Source of the DNA: Psychrobacter sp. I-STPA6b
GTDB lineage: Bacteria; Pseudomonadota; Gammaproteobacteria; Pseudomonadales; Moraxellaceae
DNA length: 64,000 nucleotides
Assembly: GCF_020662265.1 (NCBI RefSeq)
Contig: NZ_VEWM01000075.1
Coordinates: forward strand, 62,001-126,000
Direction of reading: 5' to 3'
Below are positions 17,394 to 26,745 of the stretch, piece by piece. The position numbers and the translations under genes were made by a program. How positions within the stretch are numbered: the stretch's first letter is position 1; each line of letters opens with the position of its first letter. The notes under the pieces are model-generated. The model saw only the letters and a program-made list of their open reading frames with translations, was not told the DNA's origin and made no database searches.

Positions 17394-20120
17394 TTAGGTT
17401 GTTGGGTTGAGATTGATTAGATTGTTCTTATAGTCACTATCGTTTTGATAGTACCTATCATCATAGTTAATACAAGTTAAGTGGTTTGTCATGCCCTCGC
17501 TTGGGTCTTTTTGCGTCACTAAATAAGCATCTCTGTTACTATCCTGCTCTCTAACTATCTGATACACAGCTTGTACTACACTATCCCAACTTGTGCTTAT
17601 CTCACCGCTAGGTAGCCTCGCAAGTTTAACGCTATAGTCATCTCTAGCAGTCACTGCGATAGACTCCACACCATTATTGATAGTCTGTATAAATAGCGTG
17701 TGTGGGCTGTCATCAAGATTAACTGACTCACTCGTGTGTAGCACAACATCACTACCGATTGTCTCGATAGATTCCACGCTACCCTGTTGTACATCAGCTC
17801 TGAGTTGGTCAGCAACAGTCACTCTATTTGTACGCACGACAATATTTGACTCATCGCCTGCTGTAAATTCGCATGATTTATAAGCATATCGGTCACGATT
17901 ATAGATTCGCATCATGTGTAAGTGTGCTTGTATTTTGTTTCGTACTCCTGTGAGCTTATCCTCATGTGGATTTGCTATGGCTTTGTTTGGGTAAAATAAG
18001 CTCACAATCGCATCGTCAATAGGGTCTGTGTATTCGACTTTTACTCCGTCATAGTCTTTATTTACGCCGAATTGCTCGGACTTTGTAAATGTGTCAGGCA
18101 ATATGTTGTTGCTATTAAATACGGCAACCGATGCAGGGATTTGACGTTCAAAATCAATCATGATTTTATTACCCTGTCGTTTGGCTTGACTAAATACGGC
18201 TCGTGCGATTAGCTGTATTGTTTCCTCCGCTGATAAATTATTGTCATCAAACGTGTGACAAAACTCTGCACATTTGTCAGTACCAAAATAACTAATAATC
18301 TCGTCAATCTCAGATTTTATCTGCTCTCTATCAATCTGAGCATCTGTCAAATTGCCGATTTTTGCATCTTTAGCAACATGATAAATAATGTCATCTGCTC
18401 GATTAGATAGCGTCAACTCATTATCAGTAATGCTATTAACATAGCGCTGTACAAGCAGTTTTAGCTTTCTCTCTTTAAGTGATGACGCACCCTCGGTCGC
18501 CAGAGTTTTAGAGTAAACAGTAGTAACACCGCGCGGATAATCATCACTGCTCATACGTCTAGCGCTGTAAAAGTCTTCTATTCGCAACTCTTGCGCTGCG
18601 GTATATGTTCCCGCAAACCAAATGCTACTATGCTTGCGCCTAATTCTAAATCTTAGCCTTGCGCCTTTTTGCATATGACTATTGTTAAGCATTATTGTAA
18701 TCGCGGCACTCTCAGCTACTTCTGTATTTGTTGTTGATGCTCTAGACCAAAAATGGTTGTTATATCTCCAAACTGTACGATTTTTTGCATATTTTTTATA
18801 ATGTGGACTGTAAATTGTATGCGTGTCAGTTTGTAGAGTGTCTGATATTGCATTGTTGCTCGAGTCAACAAGCTCGCTCTCTATCTCTACTTGTATGCCT
18901 ATCGGCTCATAGCTTTGTCCGTTTGTGATATACAGTCCTTGTCTTGCAACAAGATTAATCATCACTATATCGTGGTCAGTTTGATTTGTATAAAACCATC
19001 CTTGCCACAGGCTATCTAATTGCGTTGACATCGTGATTTTTTTGTCAGTCGTCGCATCAGCATTGTCTATGATTTTTTGCCAGTCAGCATTAACGTATTC
19101 TGGCTCACTAAGTATGATTTGATTTCCGTTTATGCTCTCTATTGTATAAATTCCGTTTAAGTTGTATTTAACGGGCACTTCAATAGCTTCCTGATTTTCC
19201 CCTGTATTACCAGAACTGGGTTGGCTCTCAGTAACTCCGTTTGCAGACTCCAAATTATCAGCTAGCTCAACAGTTAATTTATCCCCAGATTTAAAGTGGT
19301 CACTAAAATCAAACTCTAACGACTCAATGATATTAGGCGCTCTAAATACTGTTTTATCTACGCTCAAGTAGTTATCAGTTGGCGGTAATAGTTGTCCGTT
19401 TACTGATGTATAGCGCTTAACTGCCAGCCTTGACAACTCTGCCTCATCGGGCGTAAATGATGACCCAAACTGATATTTAGGGTTGTCATCAAGTCCAGTA
19501 TCTGGGTCAAAAACTAATACGCTACTACCAAAAACCTGATTGATGGGCGTTGTATCATCTACTGCTTTGGTCACGTTAAACTTACCCCGACCTATGCACA
19601 TATAGCTATACTCAACCTCTTTATGATTAACATAAACGGAGTAACTAGGCGCAATCAAATCAGGTACAGACCAAATCGTACCAAAGATATCAGCTATTCG
19701 ACCGCCCAAACGCTGGCTATTTATCCGTTGCGCTAGGGCGTTGTTTGGCGATGGTGGCTGGTTTTGACTTGGTACAGATGGCATTTTGGGAGTCAATAAT
19801 GATACAGCATATCCAACTATTGCCGTAACTACTGCATAAGCAATAAACGCACCGATTCCCATCGGCTTAATCACCGCATACACACGCCCTTTTAACTTGC
19901 AAAAACCTTTGATTTTACTGGTGTTTTTACGCTCGCTTGGCTCAAAAACCTCATTTAACAGATTGTTATGATAAAAGCGCACATTATCAGATGGTACGCT
20001 GTCAAATGCTTGTTTTATGAGGGTTTCGAGGTCGTATCCATTGTAAATATCAAGATTATCAGCAGGATTAAAAATATCTCTGATAACGATTAACTCTACA
20101 GGATGTCTAAACAATTTCAT
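17394..20120 (-). CDS. Tail tip / host specificity protein (lambda J-like)
   Basis: This large (about 908 residues) baseplate-hub protein lies directly downstream of the NlpC/P60 gene, as in lambda-like tail tips. Residues about 90-125 are hydrophobic and Gly/Ala-rich (VVTAIVGYAVSLLT), as in the membrane-interacting part of J-type proteins. RLGGRIADIFGTIWSVPDLIA is the family-typical start of the hub domain. I chose ATG 20120 (MKLFRHPVEL), with the ribosome site GAGAGGG, over the upstream start at 20153. It overlaps the NlpC gene by 14 bp. Confidence 0.8.
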   Translation of the reverse strand: MKLFRHPVELIVIRDIFNPADNLDIYNGYDLETLIKQAFDSVPSDNVRFYHNNLLNEVFEPSERKNTSKIKGFCKLKGRVYAVIKPMGIGAFIAYAVVTAIVGYAVSLLTPKMPSVPSQNQPPSPNNALAQRINSQRLGGRIADIFGTIWSVPDLIAPSYSVYVNHKEVEYSYMCIGRGKFNVTKAVDDTTPINQVFGSSVLVFDPDTGLDDNPKYQFGSSFTPDEAELSRLAVKRYTSVNGQLLPPTDNYLSVDKTVFRAPNIIESLEFDFSDHFKSGDKLTVELADNLESANGVTESQPSSGNTGENQEAIEVPVKYNLNGIYTIESINGNQIILSEPEYVNADWQKIIDNADATTDKKITMSTQLDSLWQGWFYTNQTDHDIVMINLVARQGLYITNGQSYEPIGIQVEIESELVDSSNNAISDTLQTDTHTIYSPHYKKYAKNRTVWRYNNHFWSRASTTNTEVAESAAITIMLNNSHMQKGARLRFRIRRKHSSIWFAGTYTAAQELRIEDFYSARRMSSDDYPRGVTTVYSKTLATEGASSLKERKLKLLVQRYVNSITDNELTLSNRADDIIYHVAKDAKIGNLTDAQIDREQIKSEIDEIISYFGTDKCAEFCHTFDDNNLSAEETIQLIARAVFSQAKRQGNKIMIDFERQIPASVAVFNSNNILPDTFTKSEQFGVNKDYDGVKVEYTDPIDDAIVSLFYPNKAIANPHEDKLTGVRNKIQAHLHMMRIYNRDRYAYKSCEFTAGDESNIVVRTNRVTVADQLRADVQQGSVESIETIGSDVVLHTSESVNLDDSPHTLFIQTINNGVESIAVTARDDYSVKLARLPSGEISTSWDSVVQAVYQIVREQDSNRDAYLVTQKDPSEGMTNHLTCINYDDRYYQNDSDYKNNLINLNPTT

Positions 20121-20433
20121 AAAATAAAACCCTCTCAAATCCTTGTTTGACAATATCTAGCGATTGCCATACCACACCTTTATTATCTAAATGCAACACC
20201 CGACCATTTACCCACAATCCCACATGTGCTTTGCCACGACTGCGTAAAAGTACGATTGTGTACTGCCTTGGCTCACTCACTTGTTTAAAGTTGCGTAGAT
20301 TTCGGACATTAAAAAAGCCCCTAGTTAGGAGCTTTGGGGTTAAATCAATATCGGTATAGTGTCGGTACGCATCTACTAAAAAATGCTCACAGCAATAACT
20401 GTCAGCGTCATATTTGACTGATTCCCACATCAC
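20107..20433 (-). CDS. Tail tip NlpC/P60-type peptidase
   Basis: This short (108 residues) NlpC/P60 domain has catalytic Cys in DSYCCEHFL (residues 12-20) and catalytic His in KAHVGLWVNGRVLHLD. Such proteins sit at the tail tip and cut peptidoglycan during DNA injection, or process the tip during assembly. It overlaps its upstream neighbour by four bases and the J-like gene by 14, so the three are co-translated. The coding sequence also contains an intrinsic terminator on its own strand (20311-20333). Confidence 0.8.
   Translation of the reverse strand: MMWESVKYDADSYCCEHFLVDAYRHYTDIDLTPKLLTRGFFNVRNLRNFKQVSEPRQYTIVLLRSRGKAHVGLWVNGRVLHLDNKGVVWQSLDIVKQGFERVLFYEIV
20311..20333 (-). terminator. 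Intrinsic terminator inside the NlpC/P60 coding sequence
   Basis: On the minus strand AGCTCCTA-AC-TAGGGGCT is followed by six T. The hairpin is translated as Lys-Leu-Leu-Thr-Arg-Gly and the T run as Phe-Phe, so coding and terminator signal are superimposed. Confidence 0.65.
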
Positions 20434-20927
20434 ACAAACCCTCGCAACGTGGGAAAGTCATCTAAATTGTAGGTTTCACCCGTCTTTGTTAGATTCATTT
20501 GTCTTGCTCTACACAAAAACACTGCACCTTCTTTTTTTGGCTCATAGTCTGTGACTTCTAGGTTTTTGATAGTTAACTGAGGTTTAGACAAGTCACTTAA
20601 ATTGTATTCACGGTAATTTAGCATTGGCTTGATGTGTGATGCGTCACTTGCTCGCATACGGTCTAATTCAAGCGGAAATTCCTCGCCCAAATCGCCTACA
20701 GCTATGGTTATTTCTTGGTCTAAATCATCGCTATTGCTACCTTTCTGAGTTGTCACTGGCACATACTCGTAGTGATGTTGCGTACCGTCCTCATGCGTCA
20801 CTGTGATGCCGTCTGCGTGGTTTTGCACCATCTGATATACTTTTGACCATGCAGGGTGATAAACTTCGATACAGACCAATCTCACGTCATCAGGCTGACC
20901 GCTCAGCCAATAATTATAATCAGGCAT
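20430..20927 (-). CDS. DUF1833-type minor tail protein
   Basis: The protein has 165 residues. PVTTQKGSNSDDLDQEITIAVGDLGEEFP and the closing LTKTGETYNLDDFPTLRGFV segment resemble the DUF1833 tail proteins that precede NlpC/P60 and J in Gram-negative siphoviruses. It is presumably a distal tail or hub component. It overlaps both neighbours by a few bases. Confidence 0.65.
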   Translation of the reverse strand: MPDYNYWLSGQPDDVRLVCIEVYHPAWSKVYQMVQNHADGITVTHEDGTQHHYEYVPVTTQKGSNSDDLDQEITIAVGDLGEEFPLELDRMRASDASHIKPMLNYREYNLSDLSKPQLTIKNLEVTDYEPKKEGAVFLCRARQMNLTKTGETYNLDDFPTLRGFV

Positions 20928-21411
20928 GCAATTCCCTCACTGCATTAGGTAAATCTTCATTGACCAGTTTTTCTAATGGATTAAAAAACGAGGATAAATC
21001 CCCGTCTGTTTGACCATAAGCCCATATAACCGCCTCATCTACTTTTAGATTTAACGGTTTAGGCTTAGCGACAATCTCAATAGCAAACTCAAAAACTTTA
21101 TTACCTAGGTCTTTTATCTGAGCATCGCCAACAAATCGGCACTCATACCACTGTAAGTCGGTACTATCTAAGATTAAGCGCATAGCAAACGGTTTAGCTC
21201 GGTACAATCGCCAAAACGCCAGCAAATAGTCTTGGTGTATTGCTTTATGTCTAAATGCTACAGGCGTTCGATGAGGTCTACCAATCCCTGCCAAGCGTTG
21301 ACGTGGCATGCCGTTCTCGTATTGAGTAGTAATCACATCATTGCCCAGTGTGGGGTTATAGCTGTCTCTAAGTGGGCATAGGATTAGTCTTGGTAAGTCG
21401 TCTATATCCAT
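20920..21411 (-). CDS. Minor tail protein (distal tail-like), unnamed family
   Basis: I do not recognise this 163-residue protein with certainty. Its place between the tape measure and the DUF1833 gene, where distal tail proteins are encoded, suggests a tail-tip adaptor. RLILDSTDLQWYECRFVGD and the EFAIEIVAKPKP strand are beta-rich, as in such adaptors. It shares one base with the tape-measure stop and overlaps the following gene by 8 bp. Confidence 0.5.
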   Translation of the reverse strand: MDIDDLPRLILCPLRDSYNPTLGNDVITTQYENGMPRQRLAGIGRPHRTPVAFRHKAIHQDYLLAFWRLYRAKPFAMRLILDSTDLQWYECRFVGDAQIKDLGNKVFEFAIEIVAKPKPLNLKVDEAVIWAYGQTDGDLSSFFNPLEKLVNEDLPNAVRELHA

Positions 21412-24400
21412 TATCTATTCCTTGGGGCTTTAAAGTTTCTGCCAACTTGTTTGCTCTCAAAGCTATTAGGATTTGAGAGATTAGCAAACCCACGCTTAAC
21501 CTCATCTCTTATTATCATAAAGATATTACCCCTCTCGTCTTTTTGAGTCTCGACCGTAGCAGATGAGTAGTTTTTAACTTCGACATTAACACTTACACCG
21601 TTAGATTCAGCCAATTTTTTATCCATCGCTTTTGCGGTATGCTTTGGCAACACTCGCTCGCCTTTTTCCAAGTTCCAAGTACCGCTTTTTGGTACAGACA
21701 TGATGCCGTCATGAGCTTGACCGATAGCGGGGCTTATTGAGTTAATAATGGTCGGGATAATGCCAGTTTTTGCCGTAGCAATAGCGACAGATGGTAAATT
21801 GTAGGGGAATGGTGCAGATGCCCATGCCTTGGAAATTGCCACCCAGCTATTTATCAAAGCCTCTCTTTGAGCGTAAAGCTTTGATATGATTAACATGCCT
21901 TTGTATGTTGCTGATTGCTTACCCGCAAACAACCCCATCAGTCCTGTCACAGTATCAAAGGTGTTTTGATAGCCGACTGACAGTATTTCTTGATGCTTTT
22001 TAGCGTACTCAGCATCTAGCGCAAGTCTTGCGTCATTTGCTTTTTGCTTCTGGTCAGTAAATTTCTGCTCAAACTCATCAATAATTGCCAGTTTGTTTTG
22101 ATACTCAAATTCAAGCTTTTCTAAAGGTGACTGCTGAAACAATTCGCCTTGCAAATTACTAAACGCATCATTGATGCTCTGTTGCTCGTTGAGTGCTTGT
22201 AGTCTCGCAGTGCTTTCTGTTAATTTCTTGATGTTTTTAGCACTGACATCAGCATACTTGCTAGTGTTTTGCAAGTCGTAAATCAGAGAGTTAAGGGGGC
22301 TATCATTGCCAAATAATGCTATCTGTTTATTTAAGTCAGCAATGCTATTAGTCACGCTTTTATTAGCTTGATTAATACGTGCAATCTCTTGTTCACGTTG
22401 TCTGTCAAGCTCTGATTGCTCTTTATCCAGTGCAATCATTTGCTCTTTTTGCTTTAACAAAGCTCTGTTAGTGTCAAGCAACGACTGCGGTACGCCCGCA
22501 AACTTGCCAACTGATACATCATAGTCAAATGAGGCTACTAACGAGTCATTACCAAACAATGCGATTTCTTTTTTAAGCGTTGCAATAGCATCTGTTACAG
22601 ATTTGACAGCTTGTTCTGCCATGCGCTGTGCTTCTGTTTGTACTTGCCTTGAGCCTCTTCTTATGCCTTGAGCCATACCCTCCGCTGTGTGTAGGCCTAG
22701 TTTATGAGTTACTCGTGAGGGTGAGTGTATGTCTAAGACTTTTTTCACCCAATCTGGTACAGCAGATGCCAAACTTTTAGCGGCATCTATTACCCTGTTA
22801 GCACCACCTTTTATACCATCAACCAAGCCCTGCACAATATCTTTACCGATTTGTAGCATTTTGCCTGTGATGGATTTAAACGCCTGTAAGATAGCCTGTG
22901 CTTTTTCATTGACAATAGATACCGCTTGAGCTAAGCCATTTGATATAGCACTCTTGACTCCCTCCATATCTCCACGCAAAGCAGATTTAATAACATTCCA
23001 TGCTGTGCTAAAAAGTGTTTTTACTAATCCAAGATGAATATCAACATAATCTTTGATTGCGCCAAGACCAGCCTGTACTGGCTGTGGCAATGACTCGAAT
23101 ACTGACTGTGTAGCTGTCTTTAATGACTCCCATCTATCAGACACTGTATCAACAACATTAGATGACATAGCACTTGCTGTATCAGACATGCTAGAAAAGG
23201 CATTTTTAACACTATTAACAACATTTGCAGACCATTCATTGACCGAATCAATCATGCCGTTAAAATCTTCAACTATCTCATAGATAGTGCCGCCAATTGC
23301 ATCACTGATATTTGCCCATATTTCTTTAGCTTTTGCACTAATTTCATCCCAATTTTGATACAAATACACCCCTGCTACAACCAACGCCCCAATAGCCAAA
23401 ACAGCCAGACCAATAGGGTTGCTTAGCGCTAAAACTGCCGTTCTGGCTACACCAAATATGGCAGAAAATCCTTGCATTGCACTTAAAACACCGCTAACAG
23501 CTAGACCTATTCCTGATATAGCTAATATTGCACCCGTAACAGCACCTGTAACAGCAACTATTTGAGTTACTAATTCAGGGTTTTTATCCGCCCACTCTCC
23601 CACAGCATTAACAACAGGTATGACTTTTTCAACAATATTATTTAATGCAGGCAGCAAGGCTTGACCAATAGCTATACTTGCTTTGTTAACGTTATTTTTT
23701 AACAACTCCATTTGGTTGGCTGTAGTTTCACTACGAGCTTGATATTCTGCTTGTGCAGAACCTGCGTACTTAGAAGCATCACCCATTGCATTTAAGTTTG
23801 TAGCTAAAGCATCTGTATTAGTTGCAAGTTGTGCAACTACTGGCAATGCCTCAGCTCCAAACAGAGTGTTGATATATGATGTTTGCTGGTCTTTAGGCAG
23901 TTTGTTAATAGCCTCTAAGACTGCATCAATCATAGCTCTACTGTCTTCCTGCATTCCCTTAGCCACGCCCTCAGCCGTAAAACCTAAATCTTGCCATGCT
24001 GCTCTCATTGATTTAGTAGCTGCATCACCACGAGTCATGTTAATCATCATGTTTTTAAGACCAGTAGCAACCACTTCTGGCTCTAATGATGTGATGCTTG
24101 CACCCATTGCGGCTAATTGGTCTGCACTAACACCTGAAATCTTACCTAGTGAACCGATGCGCTGGACAATAGTAGTCAATTTAGCTGCTGCGTTAGGCGT
24201 AGTATTACCAAGATAGTTAATCTTATCTGCTAGTGTTTCGACTTCATCCTGTGTAAACCCAAAAGCTACACGCATCTCAGCCATTGCCTGACCCGCTTCT
24301 TCTGCTGATATATCAAATGCTGTCCCCATTTTGGCTGCTGATTCTGTGAATCTTGTTATCTCATTGGCAGCAATACCACTTTGACCTGCCGCCGCCGCTA

Positions 24401-24740
24401 TTTGCGCCAAACCCTCAGCAGAAATTGGGATTTCTTTAGACAGTTGTAACAAGTCATTCCGCATATCTTGCAAACCCTGAGGGCTTTCAAAATCTACAAC
24501 TTTTTTAACATCGGCCATCGCAGACTCAAAACCTGTGGCTGCGTTAATTGAGGTGTACAACACACCACTAAGAACAGCCCCCATTCCTAGCGCAGCATTG
24601 CGAAGTCCTGAGAACTTATCATTAAACGAACTAACAGAGCTTTCTGCACTTCTTGCTCTACGACTAAGATTATCAAGCCCTCTATTAGTGGCTTCTAAGC
24701 CCCTATTTGTAACTTCAACTACTAAGCTTGCTATATCCAT
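21411..24740 (-). CDS. Tail tape measure protein (TP901 type)
   Basis: At 1109 residues this sets the tail length of a siphovirus. The N-terminal TP901-type core domain is recognisable (ITRFTESAAKMGTAFDISAE, GQAMAEMRVAF, DKINYLGNTTPNAAA). A hydrophobic region around residues 385-460 (VTGAVTGAILAISGIGLAVS) could span the membrane during injection. Two related blocks around residues 690-800 (each with IALFGNDS) form an internal duplication. It begins just after a terminator that separates it from the antirepressor module. Confidence 0.93.
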   Translation of the reverse strand: MDIASLVVEVTNRGLEATNRGLDNLSRRARSAESSVSSFNDKFSGLRNAALGMGAVLSGVLYTSINAATGFESAMADVKKVVDFESPQGLQDMRNDLLQLSKEIPISAEGLAQIAAAAGQSGIAANEITRFTESAAKMGTAFDISAEEAGQAMAEMRVAFGFTQDEVETLADKINYLGNTTPNAAAKLTTIVQRIGSLGKISGVSADQLAAMGASITSLEPEVVATGLKNMMINMTRGDAATKSMRAAWQDLGFTAEGVAKGMQEDSRAMIDAVLEAINKLPKDQQTSYINTLFGAEALPVVAQLATNTDALATNLNAMGDASKYAGSAQAEYQARSETTANQMELLKNNVNKASIAIGQALLPALNNIVEKVIPVVNAVGEWADKNPELVTQIVAVTGAVTGAILAISGIGLAVSGVLSAMQGFSAIFGVARTAVLALSNPIGLAVLAIGALVVAGVYLYQNWDEISAKAKEIWANISDAIGGTIYEIVEDFNGMIDSVNEWSANVVNSVKNAFSSMSDTASAMSSNVVDTVSDRWESLKTATQSVFESLPQPVQAGLGAIKDYVDIHLGLVKTLFSTAWNVIKSALRGDMEGVKSAISNGLAQAVSIVNEKAQAILQAFKSITGKMLQIGKDIVQGLVDGIKGGANRVIDAAKSLASAVPDWVKKVLDIHSPSRVTHKLGLHTAEGMAQGIRRGSRQVQTEAQRMAEQAVKSVTDAIATLKKEIALFGNDSLVASFDYDVSVGKFAGVPQSLLDTNRALLKQKEQMIALDKEQSELDRQREQEIARINQANKSVTNSIADLNKQIALFGNDSPLNSLIYDLQNTSKYADVSAKNIKKLTESTARLQALNEQQSINDAFSNLQGELFQQSPLEKLEFEYQNKLAIIDEFEQKFTDQKQKANDARLALDAEYAKKHQEILSVGYQNTFDTVTGLMGLFAGKQSATYKGMLIISKLYAQREALINSWVAISKAWASAPFPYNLPSVAIATAKTGIIPTIINSISPAIGQAHDGIMSVPKSGTWNLEKGERVLPKHTAKAMDKKLAESNGVSVNVEVKNYSSATVETQKDERGNIFMIIRDEVKRGFANLSNPNSFESKQVGRNFKAPRNR

Positions 24741-24763
24741 GTTGACCTCAAATCTCGGGCATT

Positions 24764-24795
24764 AAAAAACCCCCAACCGTTGCCAGTTGAGGGTT
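24764..24795 (-). terminator. Intrinsic terminator
   Basis: A 10-bp stem AACCCTCAAC/GTTGGGGGTT (read on the minus strand, one G-U pair) has an 8-nt loop followed by six T. It separates the antirepressor module from the tape measure gene. Confidence 0.85.
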
Positions 24796-24814
24796 TTATT
24801 AAAAAATATCTGTA

Positions 24815-25618
24815 TTACTTGGCGTAAATATATGTGCCTGTACTATGGTTTACTCTATATTCATTACCGACAGCTTCAAATACAGGCTTACCTGACGCTG
24901 TCAAAAGATTATTGCTATCTGCATAGCTGGTTATCTCTCTGCAATGCTGTAGCACATTCTCAAATTTAAGTTTCGCTTTTTCGTTATCAATAAATGATAG
25001 TGACTTAAAGCGCTTAATCAAATCTAAATAACATCTATTGTCATTATAAGCATTTGCTAAAACATCATTTAGCTTGCAGTCTGTTTTTGACTTACTTTCA
25101 TACTTTTGCCTAGCCAATATTTCACCATAAACAAAAGCCACAGCTTCTGGCAAAAGTGGTGCTGGTATCTGTGTCACTTTCTCATAACCAAAATGATTGG
25201 CAACCATTGTATAAACATCACTGCGTAGAGTATTGCCTACTGCTAACTTATCGCAAGCTGTGATTAGACATTCACGTTGCTTGCTGTCTGTGCGAGTTTC
25301 TTTGTCTAAAATATCTAACACCCATTTGCGAAATTCTTTAGCAATATCTGTCTTAGCAAACATGGCTATTAAATGACAACCGCGTAAGCTAAAAATTCGC
25401 ATGGAACGCTTGAGATTATTCGAGGTAATCAAATTGATTACCTCGGTCATCTTGCCAGTAAACTCATCTTTATTTCTGTTGAAAATGTTGGTAATAGAGC
25501 GAATATCTGCATATCCTAATGCCTTGGATAGCTCAGCAGACGTTAGCCAAATTTGACCATCTTTGCGGTCAACAGGGTTTAAATTTACTTCGTTGAAACT
25601 TAATGATAAACTATTCAT
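24815..25618 (-). CDS. ant: Phage antirepressor (BRO-N / P22 Ant type)
   Basis: The protein has 267 residues. The N-terminal half resembles the P22 antirepressor and BRO-N domains (QIWLTSAELSKALGYADIRS, SMRIFSLRGCHLIAMFAKT, AKEFRKWVLDIL). The C-terminal half resembles the P22AR C domain (LPEAVAFVYGEILARQ). Such proteins bind and inactivate a phage repressor. It is the last gene of a small unit RHH-rha-ant. A DNA-damage or superinfection response function is inferred. Confidence 0.8.
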   Translation of the reverse strand: MNSLSLSFNEVNLNPVDRKDGQIWLTSAELSKALGYADIRSITNIFNRNKDEFTGKMTEVINLITSNNLKRSMRIFSLRGCHLIAMFAKTDIAKEFRKWVLDILDKETRTDSKQRECLITACDKLAVGNTLRSDVYTMVANHFGYEKVTQIPAPLLPEAVAFVYGEILARQKYESKSKTDCKLNDVLANAYNDNRCYLDLIKRFKSLSFIDNEKAKLKFENVLQHCREITSYADSNNLLTASGKPVFEAVGNEYRVNHSTGTYIYAK

Positions 25619-25633
25619 GTTTATTCCTTTTGA

Positions 25634-26182
25634 TTAGGGTTTAAGCAAAGCAGACATTTCACTTTGGTCGGTGTGGTCTGCTTTTTCATTGTCAAAATTT
25701 AATACTAACTGCATTTGTGCTTCTAACTTCTCCAATCTTTCTTGTAACTCAGGCTTTACTCGCTTACCCAAAACAGCCAAGGCTCTACCAGCATTACTTG
25801 CGTTCAGAGAAGCATTATCATAAGCAATAATAATTTTGTTATATTGATACATTAAGCTATTTTGACGCTGATTAAGTATATTGCTCATACGATTGAATTC
25901 ATTAATATAAGCCTCTTTTAATCTAGCAGCTTTTTTACCTGTAAAGCCCATAACCAAAAACATAAAACCATCTTTAGTCATCTGAAACATGCACCTAGGC
26001 TTGCCTTGTTCATCATGATAATTAGCCAACGTAAAATTCCGTTTGCTAAATTCTTCTGAACAATCTATTGAGTTTATTTTACTTAAAACATCGCTATGAC
26101 GCTTTCCAAAAAACTTGGCAACTTTTAGTGAGTTAGTCATAGGAATCTCATCTTCAATTGACACTAATTCAAGCGGTAGCAT
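25634..26182 (-). CDS. Rha family phage regulatory protein
   Basis: The protein has 182 residues. The Rha pattern is clear: VAKFFGKRHSDVLSKI (residues about 22-37), then FQMTKDGFMFLVMGFTGKKAA and an amphipathic C-terminal helix. Rha proteins interfere with growth of phages in particular host backgrounds and probably bind DNA. The ATG overlaps the end of the upstream RHH gene by 14 bp. A second Rha gene, broken by a stop codon, lies at 30266-30772. Confidence 0.8.
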   Translation of the reverse strand: MLPLELVSIEDEIPMTNSLKVAKFFGKRHSDVLSKINSIDCSEEFSKRNFTLANYHDEQGKPRCMFQMTKDGFMFLVMGFTGKKAARLKEAYINEFNRMSNILNQRQNSLMYQYNKIIIAYDNASLNASNAGRALAVLGKRVKPELQERLEKLEAQMQLVLNFDNEKADHTDQSEMSALLKP

Positions 26183-26309
26183 TAGCTTTCTCCTTTTCTA
26201 GTATGATGTTTAACTGAGATGTCATTGAGCGACGCTCCTTCTCGGCTTTTTTCTTAAGCCATTCATATAACGACTCTTCTATTCGAACATTGACCTGTTT
26301 ACCTCGCAT
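26169..26309 (-). CDS. Small ribbon-helix-helix protein (Mnt/CopG-like)
   Basis: A 46-residue frame starts at ATG 26309. The sequence MRGKQVNVRIEESLYEWLKK gives the N-terminal beta strand (KQVNVRI), followed by two helices with MTSQLNIIL, the layout of a ribbon-helix-helix DNA-binding dimer. It is first in the RHH-rha-ant unit and divergent from the Arc-like gene at 26427, so it probably autoregulates through the repeats between them. Confidence 0.7.
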   Translation of the reverse strand: MRGKQVNVRIEESLYEWLKKKAEKERRSMTSQLNIILEKEKANATA

Positions 26310-26344
26310 TTCATTACTCCTTGCTTGTTTTCAATTTATCATAC

Positions 26345-26392
26345 CCACATGATATGATATGAAATCATATATCCACATGATATGATTGTCAA
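26345..26392. promoter_or_regulatory. Divergent operator/promoter of the immI-like module
   Basis: Two direct CCACATGATATGAT repeats lie at 26345-26358 and 26373-26386, with the dyad ATATGATATGAAATCATATAT between them. On the minus strand a sigma70 promoter fits exactly: TTGACA (26387-26392), 17-bp spacer, TATGAT (26364-26369). One repeat fills the spacer, so binding would block RNA polymerase. Confidence 0.7.
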
Positions 26393-26426
26393 TACAATTT
26401 ATCGCATAATGATACTAGGGTGCTAT

Positions 26427-26696
26427 ATGAGTGATAGACATAAAACAGTACAGTTTCAACTAAGACTATCCCCCGAACTTAGGGAGAAAATTAGAGAATC
26501 CTCAGAGAGTTATAACCGCTCAATGAACTCTGATATTATTGCTCGCCTTGAAAAAAGCTTTCATGCTGATGAAAATCCTGAGCTTCAAGTAATTACTACT
26601 CCTCCTAGCTTTTCCTATATACAAGAACAGCTCAATGAACTATCCAAAAGCATTTTGTTGCTAAAATATTATAGTGAAGAAGAAGATAACGACTAG
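26427..26696 (+). CDS. arc: Arc family ribbon-helix-helix repressor
   Basis: This 89-residue protein is close to the Arc pattern: KTVQFQLRLSPELREKI (strand and first helix), then SYNRSMNSDIIARLE (second helix). A C-terminal extension of about 45 residues looks helical and acidic. I chose the start ATG 26427 because the family begins a few residues before the strand; upstream in-frame starts lie in the operator region. It is divergent from the RHH-rha-ant unit and is the only plus-strand gene in the late region. Confidence 0.82.
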   Translation: MSDRHKTVQFQLRLSPELREKIRESSESYNRSMNSDIIARLEKSFHADENPELQVITTPPSFSYIQEQLNELSKSILLLKYYSEEEDND

Positions 26697-26701
26697 ACAA
26701 C

Positions 26702-26727
26702 AAAAAACCCACTTAAGCAAGTGGGTT
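26702..26727 (-). terminator. Intrinsic terminator
   Basis: A 9-bp stem AACCCACTT/AAGTGGGTT with a 4-nt loop is followed by T residues on the minus strand. It terminates the lipoprotein unit coming from the right and lies between two convergent genes. Confidence 0.85.
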
Positions 26728-26745
26728 CTAGCTACTCAACTTATT

